Assembly: GCA_030149815.1 (NCBI GenBank)
Contig: JASLHI010000013.1
Span: 1-40,923, forward strand
Source: Aquirhabdus sp.
Lineage (GTDB): Bacteria > Pseudomonadota > Gammaproteobacteria > Pseudomonadales > Moraxellaceae
DNA length: 40,923 nucleotides
Reading direction: 5' to 3'
Shown here: piece after piece, positions 32,870 to 40,777 of the stretch
Numbering within the stretch: position 1 is the first letter of the stretch
Layout: each line of letters opens with the position of its first letter
Position numbers and translations under genes: made by a program
Notes under the pieces: model-generated
What the model saw: only the letters and a program-made list of their open reading frames with translations
What the model was told of the DNA's origin: nothing
The model's database searches: none

Positions 32870-34171
32870 GTGACTAAGAAAACTAGACAGCTAGACAAAC
32901 TTGGTTATAAGTTTGTTGAGAGCTTGAAATACGACGATCCTGAAAACCCATGCGATGGCAAGAAAGCCAAAAATAAGCATTCTGACGGTGGCGGAATGTA
33001 CTTACTGGTCAAGCCCAGTGGCTCTAGACATTGGTACATGGATTACACAAGCCCTGTATCTAAAAAGCGTAATACTTTAGCTTTTGGCTTCTATCCGACC
33101 GTTTCCATCACAAAAGCACGCGATAGACGCAACGAAGCAAGACGGTTGCTGGATAGTGGCATTGATCCTGCCGAACATCGTGAAGAAATTAAGCAACTCA
33201 AACGCAATGAGCACATCAATACCTTTGAGGTACTGGCTCGGGAATGCTTGGCGATGCGAGCACTGGAAGGCAAAAAGGATGGTGAGTTTTTACGTCGACT
33301 TGAACATGACGTATTGCCTTATATTGGAAATAAGCCGATCACCAAGTTCACAACGATCATGCTGGAAGATGAAGTCACTAAGCGAATTGCTGGCAGAAAT
33401 GCTTTATCTGTGGTGGATAAGGTCAAAAAAGATTTGGTCAAGATTTTTGATCTTGCCAAAGATCGCAGTATTATTTCTGACAATCCTGCTGAGAAAATTA
33501 CAATTCCCAAATACACCGAAGGAAATTTTAACGCGATCACAGAACCTGATGTTGATCTGGTCAAAATGCTCCGCGATATTTGGGATTATGAAAATCGTAT
33601 TGGCATCAATATATGCACTGCTTTTGCTTTACGTTTGTCAGTACTGACTTTTCTTCGTCCCACCGAGATTAGGTCTCTAAAGTGGTCTAGCTTTAAACGT
33701 GATAGTAAACGTCTTGAAGTTGAAACGCTCAAAACTGATAACAGGACGAATACCTATAACCATATTGTTCCCTTATCTCGCCAATCCATTGAACTATTGG
33801 AAAGGCTATATCTCATAACAGGATCATCAGATTATGTGTTCTATAGCCCTATCGGTAAAGAACCATACCTTTCTGAAAACACGGTCAATGATGCCCTGAA
33901 ACGCATGGGTTATCGTGGTAAACAAACTGCACATGGGTTTCGAGCCACTGCTGCTACTATTCTTAATGAGGTCTTGGGTTTTCATCCCGACTGGATCAAT
34001 GCTCAACTTGCTCATGTGGTCAAAGATCAAAACGACAACTCATACTTTCGAGTGAAATACCTGAAACAAAGAGTAAAAATGATGCAAGTATGGGCAGACT
34101 ATATTGATGACTTGTTGAATGGGACTTCATTTGTCCCTGTTGTCTCCTATGAGGATGATGAAAAAGAGTAA
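32870..34171 (+). CDS. int: P4-type tyrosine integrase
   Basis: 433-residue tyrosine recombinase of the P4/prophage type that integrates elements into tRNA genes. An N-terminal arm-binding domain (about 20-105; SGSRHWYMDYT...LAFGFYPTVSITKARDRR) and a SAM-like core-binding domain (115-215) precede the catalytic domain. The active-site residues are Arg 263 (LRPTEIRSL), His 355 and Arg 358 (HGFRATAATIL), His 382 (LAHVV) and the nucleophile Tyr 392 (NDNSYFR). The closing MMQVWADYIDDL is typical of the group. The start is GTG with an AGGTG site. It lies just after tRNA-Glu, in the orientation usual for tRNA-integrating islands. All catalytic residues are present, so it should be functional. Confidence 0.95.
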   Translation: MTKKTRQLDKLGYKFVESLKYDDPENPCDGKKAKNKHSDGGGMYLLVKPSGSRHWYMDYTSPVSKKRNTLAFGFYPTVSITKARDRRNEARRLLDSGIDPAEHREEIKQLKRNEHINTFEVLARECLAMRALEGKKDGEFLRRLEHDVLPYIGNKPITKFTTIMLEDEVTKRIAGRNALSVVDKVKKDLVKIFDLAKDRSIISDNPAEKITIPKYTEGNFNAITEPDVDLVKMLRDIWDYENRIGINICTAFALRLSVLTFLRPTEIRSLKWSSFKRDSKRLEVETLKTDNRTNTYNHIVPLSRQSIELLERLYLITGSSDYVFYSPIGKEPYLSENTVNDALKRMGYRGKQTAHGFRATAATILNEVLGFHPDWINAQLAHVVKDQNDNSYFRVKYLKQRVKMMQVWADYIDDLLNGTSFVPVVSYEDDEKE

Positions 34172-34221
34172 CGATACCATCATGCAAGAAAGCATACACA
34201 AACAAATTAGGTAGCCTCGAT

Positions 34222-34252
34222 AGCCAGTACCACCATTGCAGCGATACTGGCT
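34222..34252. terminator. Hairpin between integrase and lipoprotein genes
   Basis: AGCCAGTA / TACTGGCT with a 15-base loop, between convergent genes. There is no clear T-run, so terminator activity is uncertain. Confidence 0.35.
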
Positions 34253-34264
34253 TATCCAGCTTGA

Positions 34265-35587
34265 TTAGTGTGTTGTCAAAGCATTGATATTCATATTTGC
34301 ACTAGACGACACATTGACCACCACTTTAGAAGTCAAAGCCCCCGTTGCACCAATGCTGTATTCAGTAATGTTTGCATGAGAATCACCAACATAAACATAA
34401 TTACCGACAGTGGAAATCCTAGAGCCAGAGTTATTGGTTGCTACCATTGGCGTTGCCATTGGTGCTAAGACTCCATTCGACCCAATCGTAAATTGAGAAA
34501 TAGAGCTGTTACCTGATGAGTCAAAATTCGCCAAGTAAGCGTACTTACCTGAACCATCAATGACCAAGTCACCTAGTGAACCAGTGACATTGACAATAGG
34601 CGTACTCATCGGTGTCAGAGAACCATCCGAACCAATCGTGTATTCCGCGATATAGCTCTGTGCGCTTGCTGATGACGAAGATGGTGTAGACCAATAACCC
34701 ATATATAAGTATTTGCCTGTAGGGTCTATCGTAAACGCTTGAATTGATGCTTGACCAATGCTTGTGCCTGTAAATGTAGCGACTTGATTCAATACGCCTG
34801 TCGCACCGATGTTGTACTCAACAATATTGTTGTTACCGTCATTGAGATAAAGAACACCAGTCACAGGATTGATCACAGGCGTAACCCAAGTTGATAGGGA
34901 TAATGTTTGAACCAGAGATAAGCCGCCTGTGCTGCTAATCGCATAGCTATTGATCATATTTGCACCTGAACTTGTTCTTCCAAACACAAAGGCAAACTTA
35001 CTCGCATGATCAAAGATGATCTGACCAGAATTACCAACAAAATTGGTGGTCAGTGTTGGTGTTGTCAATGCAGTCAAAGAACCATCTGCACCGACTGAAT
35101 ACTGATAAATGACGTTATTTGTTCCATTATCCACGTTTTGATAAGCAAACTTGCCATCTGGTGTTACGTCCAGTTCACCAACATTCGTACTTGCTCCAAA
35201 GGGTGCTATTGATGAAGTCGCTGTAATTGCACCTGTCGTACTGTTGATAGTGTAGGCATTGATCGTACTACCTGTTGAACAACTACTAGAACAGCCAAGG
35301 ACGGCATATAAAGAATGATTGGTTGGTGTTGTTGTAGAACCTGTACCACTTCCTGTAGTCGTTGAGCCAGTACCTGATGTACTTCCTGTACTTGTAGAGC
35401 CACTACCAGTCGATGAACCAGTCGAGCTTCCACCTGTAGAACTATTTGTACCAGTAGATGAACTGCTTCCTGTTGTGCTTGGTGTTGTTGCTGAACTTGA
35501 TGAACCGCCGCCACCGCCACAAGCTGTGATTGCTGCTGTGAGGAGGGTTAGTATAAAAAGTTTATTGCTGTTGTTTGTGATGCTCAT
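34265..35587 (-). CDS. Lipoprotein with Ser/Thr/Gly linker and lactonase-like beta-propeller
   Basis: 440-residue predicted lipoprotein. The signal peptide ends in the lipobox ITAC (acylated Cys 23). An unstructured Ser/Thr/Gly linker of about 75 residues follows, then repeated blades of a YncE/6-phosphogluconolactonase-like beta-propeller to the C-terminus. Blade signatures recur: IYQYSVGADGSLTAL, AEYTIGSDGSLTPM, SQFTIGSNGVLAPM and TEYSIGATGALTSK. No catalytic residues can be assigned; surface binding or adhesion is as likely as lactonase activity. The start ATG at 35587 has AGGAG 5 bases upstream; a start ten codons earlier would precede the signal peptide. Two Cys pairs near GCSSSCS may form a disulfide. 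The long structured leader upstream is its most unusual feature. Confidence 0.82.
   Translation of the reverse strand: MSITNNSNKLFILTLLTAAITACGGGGGSSSSATTPSTTGSSSSTGTNSSTGGSSTGSSTGSGSTSTGSTSGTGSTTTGSGTGSTTTPTNHSLYAVLGCSSSCSTGSTINAYTINSTTGAITATSSIAPFGASTNVGELDVTPDGKFAYQNVDNGTNNVIYQYSVGADGSLTALTTPTLTTNFVGNSGQIIFDHASKFAFVFGRTSSGANMINSYAISSTGGLSLVQTLSLSTWVTPVINPVTGVLYLNDGNNNIVEYNIGATGVLNQVATFTGTSIGQASIQAFTIDPTGKYLYMGYWSTPSSSSASAQSYIAEYTIGSDGSLTPMSTPIVNVTGSLGDLVIDGSGKYAYLANFDSSGNSSISQFTIGSNGVLAPMATPMVATNNSGSRISTVGNYVYVGDSHANITEYSIGATGALTSKVVVNVSSSANMNINALTTH
35325..35515 (-). repeat. Low-complexity Ser/Thr/Gly linker DNA
   Basis: Short degenerate repeats of Ser, Thr and Gly codons encode the linker after the lipobox. 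The antisense strand is open as a Val/Pro-rich frame only because of this composition. The tract could expand or contract by slippage or recombination. Confidence 0.7.
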
Positions 35588-35817
35588 GGTGACTCCTGAT
35601 AGTAAATAGAGTCTCACCGCATCACGACCAAATGAAGGCGATGAGACTGAAAGGGTTGGTCGACTGGATCAGGAGCCAGCACACGCAAGCGTGTCCCCTC
35701 CAGTCCCACCGTAGAAGATGTGACTAGAGTGCATGCATATGAGCTATTCACATACAGCCCATATGCCCTGATACCTAGCGACCAAGCTAGTGCTGACCCT
35801 TTTCGTCAGCGTTGTGA
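35588..35817 (-). ncRNA. Structured 5' leader (riboswitch-like) of the lipoprotein gene
   Basis: About 230 nt between a good promoter and the start codon. Stems, given in plus-strand positions: 35792-35797/35805-35810; 35775-35779/35786-35790; 35736-35745/35756-35765; 35662-35668/35699-35705, enclosing 35681-35685/35690-35694; and 35611-35620/35638-35647. CGACCAA occurs at 35625-35631 and 35779-35785, and its complement TTGGTCG at 35656-35662, so in the RNA one segment can pair with either of two partners. In addition CTCCTGAT in the RNA (35675-35668) is exactly complementary to the Shine-Dalgarno stretch ATCAGGAG (35600-35593). I could not match it to a known riboswitch class; the ligand is unknown. 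Confidence 0.6.
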
Positions 35818-35823
35818 AAGGAT

Positions 35824-35851
35824 ATTATCTATACAGCCATGCGTCAATCAA
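35824..35851 (-). promoter_or_regulatory. Sigma70-type promoter of the leader/lipoprotein transcript
   Basis: On the minus strand, -35 TTGATT (35851-35846), a 16-base spacer and -10 GATAAT (35829-35824). The predicted start near 35817 places the first hairpin a few bases into the RNA. Confidence 0.6.
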
Positions 35852-36502
35852 AAATAACTAACTGTAATTAAATAATTTATTATATTTTTTTGCTACAAAA
35901 TAGAAAGCTGACCAACACCCAAACAAAGGAAAGTAGTCTGCGGCATGATAGATATCGTGTTCTGTGAAAGTCCTAAAAATAGAGATGCATACCACATGCA
36001 AAGCATTGATTTTAAGAGTGAAAGTATGATCACTTTTTACTCTAGAATGCGTTTTAAGACCGTCTTAGTCCTTGAGCTACCCTAGTAGCTCCCTTGCTCA
36101 TATCGTTCAAACCTGAGCATTTTATAGCCTCTAATGATTATATTAGTGACTGATATAACTAAACTATTTTCTGATTTCTGCTTGCCAGTTTTCACATGTT
36201 CGACTTAGCACAGGGGTCGATTACATAAACAAACTCCTAGAGCTGCTTAGCCAGCTCAGGTTTTGAACTCAAAAAGTTCAACATCCAGTGGTTAAACAAA
36301 CCATAGATATTATTGATTAAAAATGAGATCAAAAACTTTGCAATGAGCTTTTATTGATTTATTCATTATTTCAATTTTATTGTTTTAGCATCATTTCATT
36401 ATTCAATATTTAATTATTAAAGATCAATAATTAATCATAAATAATCTAATAATTACATGAACCATTCATTAATTTTTATAACAATCAAAAGAGAACAATA
36501 TT
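35852..36502. other. AT-rich intergenic region with hairpins upstream of the Gp2-like gene
   Basis: 650 bases without an ORF. It contains perfect inverted repeats at 36074-36091 (GAGCTAC/GTAGCTC, 4-base loop), 36095-36119 (TGCTCA/TGAGCA followed by TTTTATA), 36240-36257 (GAGCTG/CAGCTC), 36263-36281 (TTGAACT/AGTTCAA) and 36410-36434 (TTAATTATT/AATAATTAA). The last 200 bases are very AT-rich. A role as a replication origin of the element is possible. The hairpin at 36095 could alternatively terminate an unseen transcript. Confidence 0.5.
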
Positions 36503-37534
36503 ATGTTTTTCATCATAAATGGTATTCGTTATTTCTACGGATACAGAATCATTTCAAACTTACGTTACAACCTTAATAAAGATCACTTAATGACGATCAT
36601 TGCTGTTCTGAAACAAAGTAAACAAACAATGGTTGTACCTATGATTGCTCATTACATCGTTTACATCACCAGTGAGTTTGATGTGACGACCTTGATGCCT
36701 AGGGTCAAGCGAGTGCTAGAAGGTGTACCAGTAGCCTACGCATATAGTGTTGAACTAGCACAGAAGTTACATATTCATTTGATGCTGTGCTTAGATGCCG
36801 ACGGACATGATGATATTGATGAACTTTTCATTGATCGAGTCATACCAGCGATCAGCAATCTCAAGCATGTTATGAATTGTGGTTGTGAGATTATCATCCG
36901 ACACAACACAAACAGCTATTACCATGATCTTCGGGATTCAGCAGAGTTTGAGGATGCTATCGAAAGGTACTCTTACTTTGCCAAAACCAATCAAAAGAAA
37001 TACGTAACCCAGACGTTTAAAAGAGCGTTTAACACAACACAAATAACAGATAAAAAATACTTCGATTTAAAGGATAAAGATATGATTAGAACAATACCGA
37101 GAAACAGAACTCAAGAATTTGAAATTAATGATTTCACTCCATTAAGTAAGCTTCAAACTGACATCATGAACAACAAGATCAAAGGAGAACACTTTACAAA
37201 ATATTTCAATATCAACGATCAATTAACTCATCTAAGCAAAGCAGTATATTCTTTCTCATACCATCATTACTGTTCTGGTTCTGAACAGGCTATATACATC
37301 ACGGTTGATGAATTGTGCCGTTTTAAACAGTACTATGATGCGGAGTGGGAAAAAGATTTAGAATCTCAACTATACAAAATAATTTATCAAGTTGTGGCTG
37401 ATATTCAAAGTAAATTTGGTGAAGACAATAGATTATTAATTTATACGCTCATGCCGAACTTGCCAGAATTGGCAGATTATTTATCATTAGCGATGAACGA
37501 AGTCCGTGAGGAGCGATCAATAAGCCCTCTCTAA
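36503..37534 (+). CDS. Inovirus Gp2 / YagK-YfjJ-like protein (replication-type)
   Basis: 343-residue protein resembling the YagK/YfjJ C-terminal (inovirus Gp2) family found in phage-like and P4-like elements. The diagnostic core is KLHIHLMLCLDADGHDDIDEL with a His-x-His pair (90 and 92). It is followed by RYSYFAKTNQKK with Tyr 156/158 and Lys 161, which resembles the H-x-H and tyrosine motifs of HUH rolling-circle initiators. Residues 210-343 show no known domain. The start has AGAGAA about 8 bases upstream. It has lower GC than the chromosomal genes. It is preceded by an AT-rich, hairpin-bearing stretch. Replication initiation is inference; the family call rests on motif memory, not on a search. 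Confidence 0.65.
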   Translation: MFFIINGIRYFYGYRIISNLRYNLNKDHLMTIIAVLKQSKQTMVVPMIAHYIVYITSEFDVTTLMPRVKRVLEGVPVAYAYSVELAQKLHIHLMLCLDADGHDDIDELFIDRVIPAISNLKHVMNCGCEIIIRHNTNSYYHDLRDSAEFEDAIERYSYFAKTNQKKYVTQTFKRAFNTTQITDKKYFDLKDKDMIRTIPRNRTQEFEINDFTPLSKLQTDIMNNKIKGEHFTKYFNINDQLTHLSKAVYSFSYHHYCSGSEQAIYITVDELCRFKQYYDAEWEKDLESQLYKIIYQVVADIQSKFGEDNRLLIYTLMPNLPELADYLSLAMNEVREERSISPL

Positions 37535-37553
37535 AAAGGGCATATTTCCCAGT

Positions 37554-37595
37554 CTACAAATAGTCTATGTTTAGATGATTTTTGACTACAAATAG
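37554..37595 (+). repeat. Direct repeat CTACAAATAG
   Basis: The 10-mer CTACAAATAG occurs at 37554-37563 and 37586-37595, 32 bases apart (about three helical turns), just before the small ORF at 37605. It may be a regulator binding site. Confidence 0.4.
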
Positions 37596-37604
37596 GAGAC
37601 GAAA

Positions 37605-37697
37605 ATGCGAATTATTAAGTACCAGCTGTATAGCGGGTGCATTACATGGGGACGCAGAACGTGGGCTGAAGTCCACTCTCCGCGTGTTGAGGCTTAA
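37605..37697 (+). CDS. Possible 30-residue peptide
   Basis: A short frame with a strong AGGAG site 6 bases before its ATG, encoding a basic, aromatic peptide starting MRIIKYQLYSG and ending SPRVEA. It follows the Gp2-like gene and ends 4 bases before the convergent SUKH gene. It may be a genuine small element protein or the 5' remnant of a gene cut by insertion of the toxin-immunity cassette. I do not recognise it. Confidence 0.4.
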   Translation: MRIIKYQLYSGCITWGRRTWAEVHSPRVEA

Positions 37698-37701
37698 CTT
37701 T

Positions 37702-38145
37702 CTACGACGTCATCCAAGGACGAATCTTATTAAGGAAAGCATCGAAATTTGGCGCGACTTCATATATTGTCCCTACGCGATCATTCATATCGTAATATAT
37801 CACCTCACACGATCCATCGTTGGATACCCTTAAGCAAAATAGATTACCTCCCGAATCGCAAGCAACCGGCAATATATGAAGGTCTGGTCGGCGATCTTTT
37901 ATTAATTGGAGATTCCAAGAAAGATTATCTGGCACAATTTGACTACCAATACCAAAGAAAACCTGTATATCAGTGGGACTCCATGAAGCACCTGCGATAT
38001 CTATAATTTCGGGTGAGGGAACGCCGCCATTATGCAGTAAAAGAAATCTACGATAAGCATCGGGCAATTTTGTTCCAAATTCACTCTCAAGATGGGTAAT
38101 ATCAGATTCACCAATTTGGTATCCTGACTCACTGATTTCGATCAT
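37702..38145 (-). CDS. SMI1/KNR4 (SUKH) family immunity protein
   Basis: 147-residue SUKH-superfamily protein, a group that commonly neutralises nuclease toxins of polymorphic and contact-dependent systems. The family core is clear: SDITHLESEFGTKLPDAYRR followed by FLLLHNGG, then LPVACDSGGNLFCLRV and a C-terminal FDAFLNKIRPWM. It is complete and cytoplasmic. Directly upstream on the same strand, 3 bases before its ATG, is the stop codon of a truncated HNH/EndoVII-type toxin fragment, the usual toxin-immunity order. It is therefore probably an orphaned immunity gene left after the toxin was cut by the IS21 element. Confidence 0.9.
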   Translation of the reverse strand: MIEISESGYQIGESDITHLESEFGTKLPDAYRRFLLLHNGGVPSPEIIDIAGASWSPTDIQVFFGIGSQIVPDNLSWNLQLIKDRRPDLHILPVACDSGGNLFCLRVSNDGSCEVIYYDMNDRVGTIYEVAPNFDAFLNKIRPWMTS

Positions 38146-38148
38146 TTA

Positions 38149-38224
38149 TTATTGTCCTGCATTTGGATTAAAACCTCCTGTGTGCCCAGTCTGCAGATGT
38201 ATGTCTCGAGGTACTAATTGCATC
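38149..38224 (-). pseudogene. C-terminal remnant of an HNH/EndoVII-type toxin
   Basis: The frame just upstream of the SUKH gene reads DLQMQLVPRDIHLQTGHTGG followed by FNPNAGQ and a stop. The pattern LVP-x-x-I/L-H...HTGG is the C-terminal signature of HNH/Endo VII nuclease toxins of polymorphic systems. Only about 25 codons remain. The upstream part is replaced by the end of the IS21-family element at 38225, where the frame soon meets a stop. The toxin gene is therefore broken, and no delivery domain is present. Confidence 0.7.
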
Positions 38225-38232
38225 TGTAAATC

Positions 38233-38275
38233 GCGGAGAGAAATTGAGCCAGATGGCGGAGTAATTTTGAGCCAC
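38233..38275 (-). repeat. Left terminal repeats of the IS21 element
   Basis: Two tandem copies of the GCGGAG-n-AATTGAGCCA type at 38233-38251 and 38255-38275, just inside the TGTAAAT terminus. They match the two copies at the right end in inverted orientation. Confidence 0.8.
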
Positions 38276-38364
38276 TTGGGTTATAAAAATAGCCATCATT
38301 CGCACTGCTTCAGATGACCCTTCCTGCTATTGAGACTACCTCAATAAATCAGTAGCCACAATCC

Positions 38365-39159
38365 TCACTTTTTCCGTTTACGTGCTTCCAATCGATAGCT
38401 ATTCCCATTCATTTCCAGAATGTGTGAGTGATGCGTCAATCGATCCAGTAAAGCACCAGTGAGCCGTTCAGAACCGAACACTGAAGTCCACTCATCAAAT
38501 GGCAGATTGCTCGTGACTAATGTCGCACCCTGCTCATAACGGCGACTAAAGACTTCAAACAGTAATTCCGCTCCAACTGCGGTAAACGGAACATAACCCA
38601 GTTCATCAATGATGAGCAGTTCCACACGAACCAATTGCTTTTGAAGCAGCCGTAATCTTCTTTCATCACGCGCTTCCATCAGTTCATGTACCAATGCTGC
38701 GGCTGTGGTAAACATCACCGAGTGATTCTTCTGACATGCGGCTAAACCCAGTGCCAGTGCAGTGTGCGTTTTGCCCGTGCCTGCATTGCCGAGCGCAATA
38801 CAAGATTCCTTTCTGCTGATCCATTCACAGCGTGCTAACTCCAGCACCATCGGTTTATTTAGACTGGGGATCGCACTGAAATCAAAGGTCTCAAGTCCTT
38901 TGACCTGTGGGAATCGGGCTTGCTTAATCCGCCTTTCGATATTGCGTCGTTCACGGTCAATATGTTCAAGTTCGCATAAACGAAGGAGGTAACGCTGGTA
39001 ATCAATCTCGCCTTGCGCACATTCAAAGGCGACCTTCTCATGTTCGCGGACAAATGTCGGTAAGCGCAGTCTCTTTAAGTGGTGGTTGAGTAATACCTGT
39101 GGTGGAACCGTCGTGGTCAATGAGGTCGGTTCAAGCGATGTCGTATCAAGCGTAGACAT
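38365..39159 (-). CDS. istB: IS21 helper ATPase IstB
   Basis: 264-residue DnaC-like AAA+ ATPase that assembles with IstA in IS21 transposition. Walker A is GNAGTGKTHTALALG (about residues 122-136) and Walker B LLIIDELGYVPF (about 183-194). The LTHHSHILEMNGNSYRLE C-terminal signature is also present. Its start overlaps the end of istA by 14 bases, typical of coupled translation in this family. The gene appears intact. Confidence 0.94.
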   Translation of the reverse strand: MSTLDTTSLEPTSLTTTVPPQVLLNHHLKRLRLPTFVREHEKVAFECAQGEIDYQRYLLRLCELEHIDRERRNIERRIKQARFPQVKGLETFDFSAIPSLNKPMVLELARCEWISRKESCIALGNAGTGKTHTALALGLAACQKNHSVMFTTAAALVHELMEARDERRLRLLQKQLVRVELLIIDELGYVPFTAVGAELLFEVFSRRYEQGATLVTSNLPFDEWTSVFGSERLTGALLDRLTHHSHILEMNGNSYRLEARKRKK

Positions 39160-40141
39160 GATGACCTCCTTGATTCAATAGAGCCATGTAATTACGCGTA
39201 TTGGTCATGCTGATCGTTGCCTTGGGTAGATGCGGATAGGCCAATAAATCTAATGCTGGAGGTAAGCGACGCTCGTGCTTAGCTAAGACGAGATGCTTTA
39301 CAGCATCGTAGCTAATGGTCGTTAGATTGAGTGACTCCTCAACAGCGACGGCAACTTCCTCCTCGCCAAAGTCTTCCATCAGCCTCAGTACTTGGATATA
39401 TTCACGTCGACCCGCATTGCCCAGCCGTGCTTCGAGTAGTCGACGCAGGCGTTCAAACTCATCAGGTAACTGCCAGCCTTTTAAAGGTGCTGCTTGATCT
39501 AACGCACGCGGCTTGGTCTCTATTAGCTTGAGATAATGTAAGGGGTTATAGATGAATTGCGCACGTTGATAGCAGCGTGGGTGAATCGCAATGATGTTGG
39601 CAGCTAGTGCAATAACCACACGATCTACAAATCCTCGCACCCGTACTGTCTGATACGCATGTTCGGTTGGGACTGAGTAATCATTACAGCGGTAGCGTAC
39701 CAGTGACTGCGAGCTGACTTTGGTCGAGACTTCTTCGCAGGCATCAAAGGGTACGCTGGGCAGTGATAAACAAGAGGTCAGATCCTCCTGCATGCGTTGC
39801 TGAATATTCTGGTAATAGCCCCGCAACAGCTTCGACTGACGTTTGTCACAAGCCGTTTGGAGATGGACATTCAGCTCATCAAGCGATGATACGCGTGGCA
39901 TCGGTACCATGAAGTTACGACGTGCATAACCTACAATCCCTTCAACCTTGCCTTTGTCATTACCCCGTGCTGGACGTCCAAAACGCGTGTCAAATAGGTA
40001 GTGGCTTTGCAGGCGACTGAACGCTTGCGTTAGCGTGCGCTGTTTGGTTCGTCGGTCAATACTGGCAACGAGGCGTTTGCTATTGTCGTAGAGCATGGTG
40101 CGGGGTACAGCGCCAAGATGATCAAACGCACTGATGCCCAT
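39146..40141 (-). pseudogene. istA: IS21 transposase IstA, C-terminal part after a frameshift
   Basis: 331-residue frame beginning MGISAFDHLGAVPRTMLYDN, which is internal IstA sequence and not a natural start. It carries the second catalytic Asp (in LYDNSK) and the catalytic Glu (in GNDKGKVEGIVGY) of the DDE triad, then the beta-barrel and C-terminal parts to the overlap with istB. Together with the upstream frame it sums to about 510 residues, the full IstA length. Confidence 0.88.
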
Positions 40142-40661
40142 CTAACCATGCCTCTGTGGTCTCAGAGGGATAGACCTTGACGAACATGCCATCCGAATAA
40201 GGCAAGGACAAACAGAAGTAGTGAATTCTGGTTTTAACACCATTGAGTAGGATGTCGGTTTCACCGAAATCAGCCTGACCATGACCTGGAGGATGATTCA
40301 GTTTGATAAAGACTTCTTGTCCATGAAGTCGCTGTTTGGCGATGTACTGGCGAACGATGGTGTAACCGCCATCGAAACCATGCTCATCCTGCAAGCGTTC
40401 TAAAATGCGCTGTGCCGTGTGACGTTGCTTCTTCATCAGCGCTTTATCAGATTCAAGGATTTGATCAATGATGGCGGTATAGGGGCCGAGCTTCGGGGAA
40501 ACTGGCGGCTCTTTGCGTTGATAGCCTGCGGGTAAAGAGTGTTTGAGCATTTTAGCGACGGTGTTACGTGCAAGTCCGTAATAACTTGCTGCTTCGCGCT
40601 GGCTCATGCCGTCGATGAGCACTGAGCGTCTGACTTTTGCATAGAGTTCCACTGTATACAT
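40122..40661 (-). pseudogene. istA: IS21 transposase IstA, N-terminal part before a frameshift
   Basis: 179-residue frame with the IstA start and helix-turn-helix (MSQREAASYYGLARNTVAKM) and the first catalytic Asp (in HGQADFGETD). It runs to SETTEAWLDGHQCV and stops. The conserved sequence continues in another frame from ISAFDHLG, so a single frameshift (one extra G in the GGG near 40140, or a two-base loss) splits the gene. A programmed shift is possible, but no clear slippery site with a stimulator is seen. Confidence 0.88.
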
Positions 40662-40708
40662 CCTTATGGCTTCCTTACCCAGAAGATGGGATCAGGATAG
40701 CGTTTACA

Positions 40709-40775
40709 GTGGCTCAATTTTACTCCGCGTTTTTTTAGCAGATTAACGCGCTAAGTGGCTCAGTTTTGCTCCGCC
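40709..40775 (-). repeat. Right terminal repeats of the IS21 element
   Basis: GTGGCTCAATTTTACTCCGC at 40709-40728 and GTGGCTCAGTTTTGCTCCGC at 40755-40774, two copies of the transposase-binding repeat inside the right terminus, inverted relative to the left-end copies. Confidence 0.8.
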
Positions 40776-40777
40776 AT

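Noticed and set aside
35319..35609. 96-codon Val/Pro-rich plus-strand frame
   Set aside because: It is the antisense of the Ser/Thr/Gly linker of the lipoprotein; the repetitive codons keep it open.
35588..35830. Leader read as a cobalamin, TPP or c-di-GMP riboswitch, or as a hammerhead ribozyme (CTGACGA is present)
   Set aside because: None of the conserved cores fits: there is no full B12-box or THI-box, no GEMM core, and no GAAA placed correctly for a hammerhead.
36074..36281. Tandem hairpins read as a retron msr-msd or tRNA-like RNA
   Set aside because: No reverse transcriptase is encoded nearby, and the hairpins do not form a cloverleaf or an msr-type structure.
37582..37833. 83-codon plus-strand frame after the Gp2-like gene
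   Set aside because: Its second half runs antisense through the SUKH gene and its start lacks a ribosome-binding site; the better-supported frame here is the 30-codon one at 37605.
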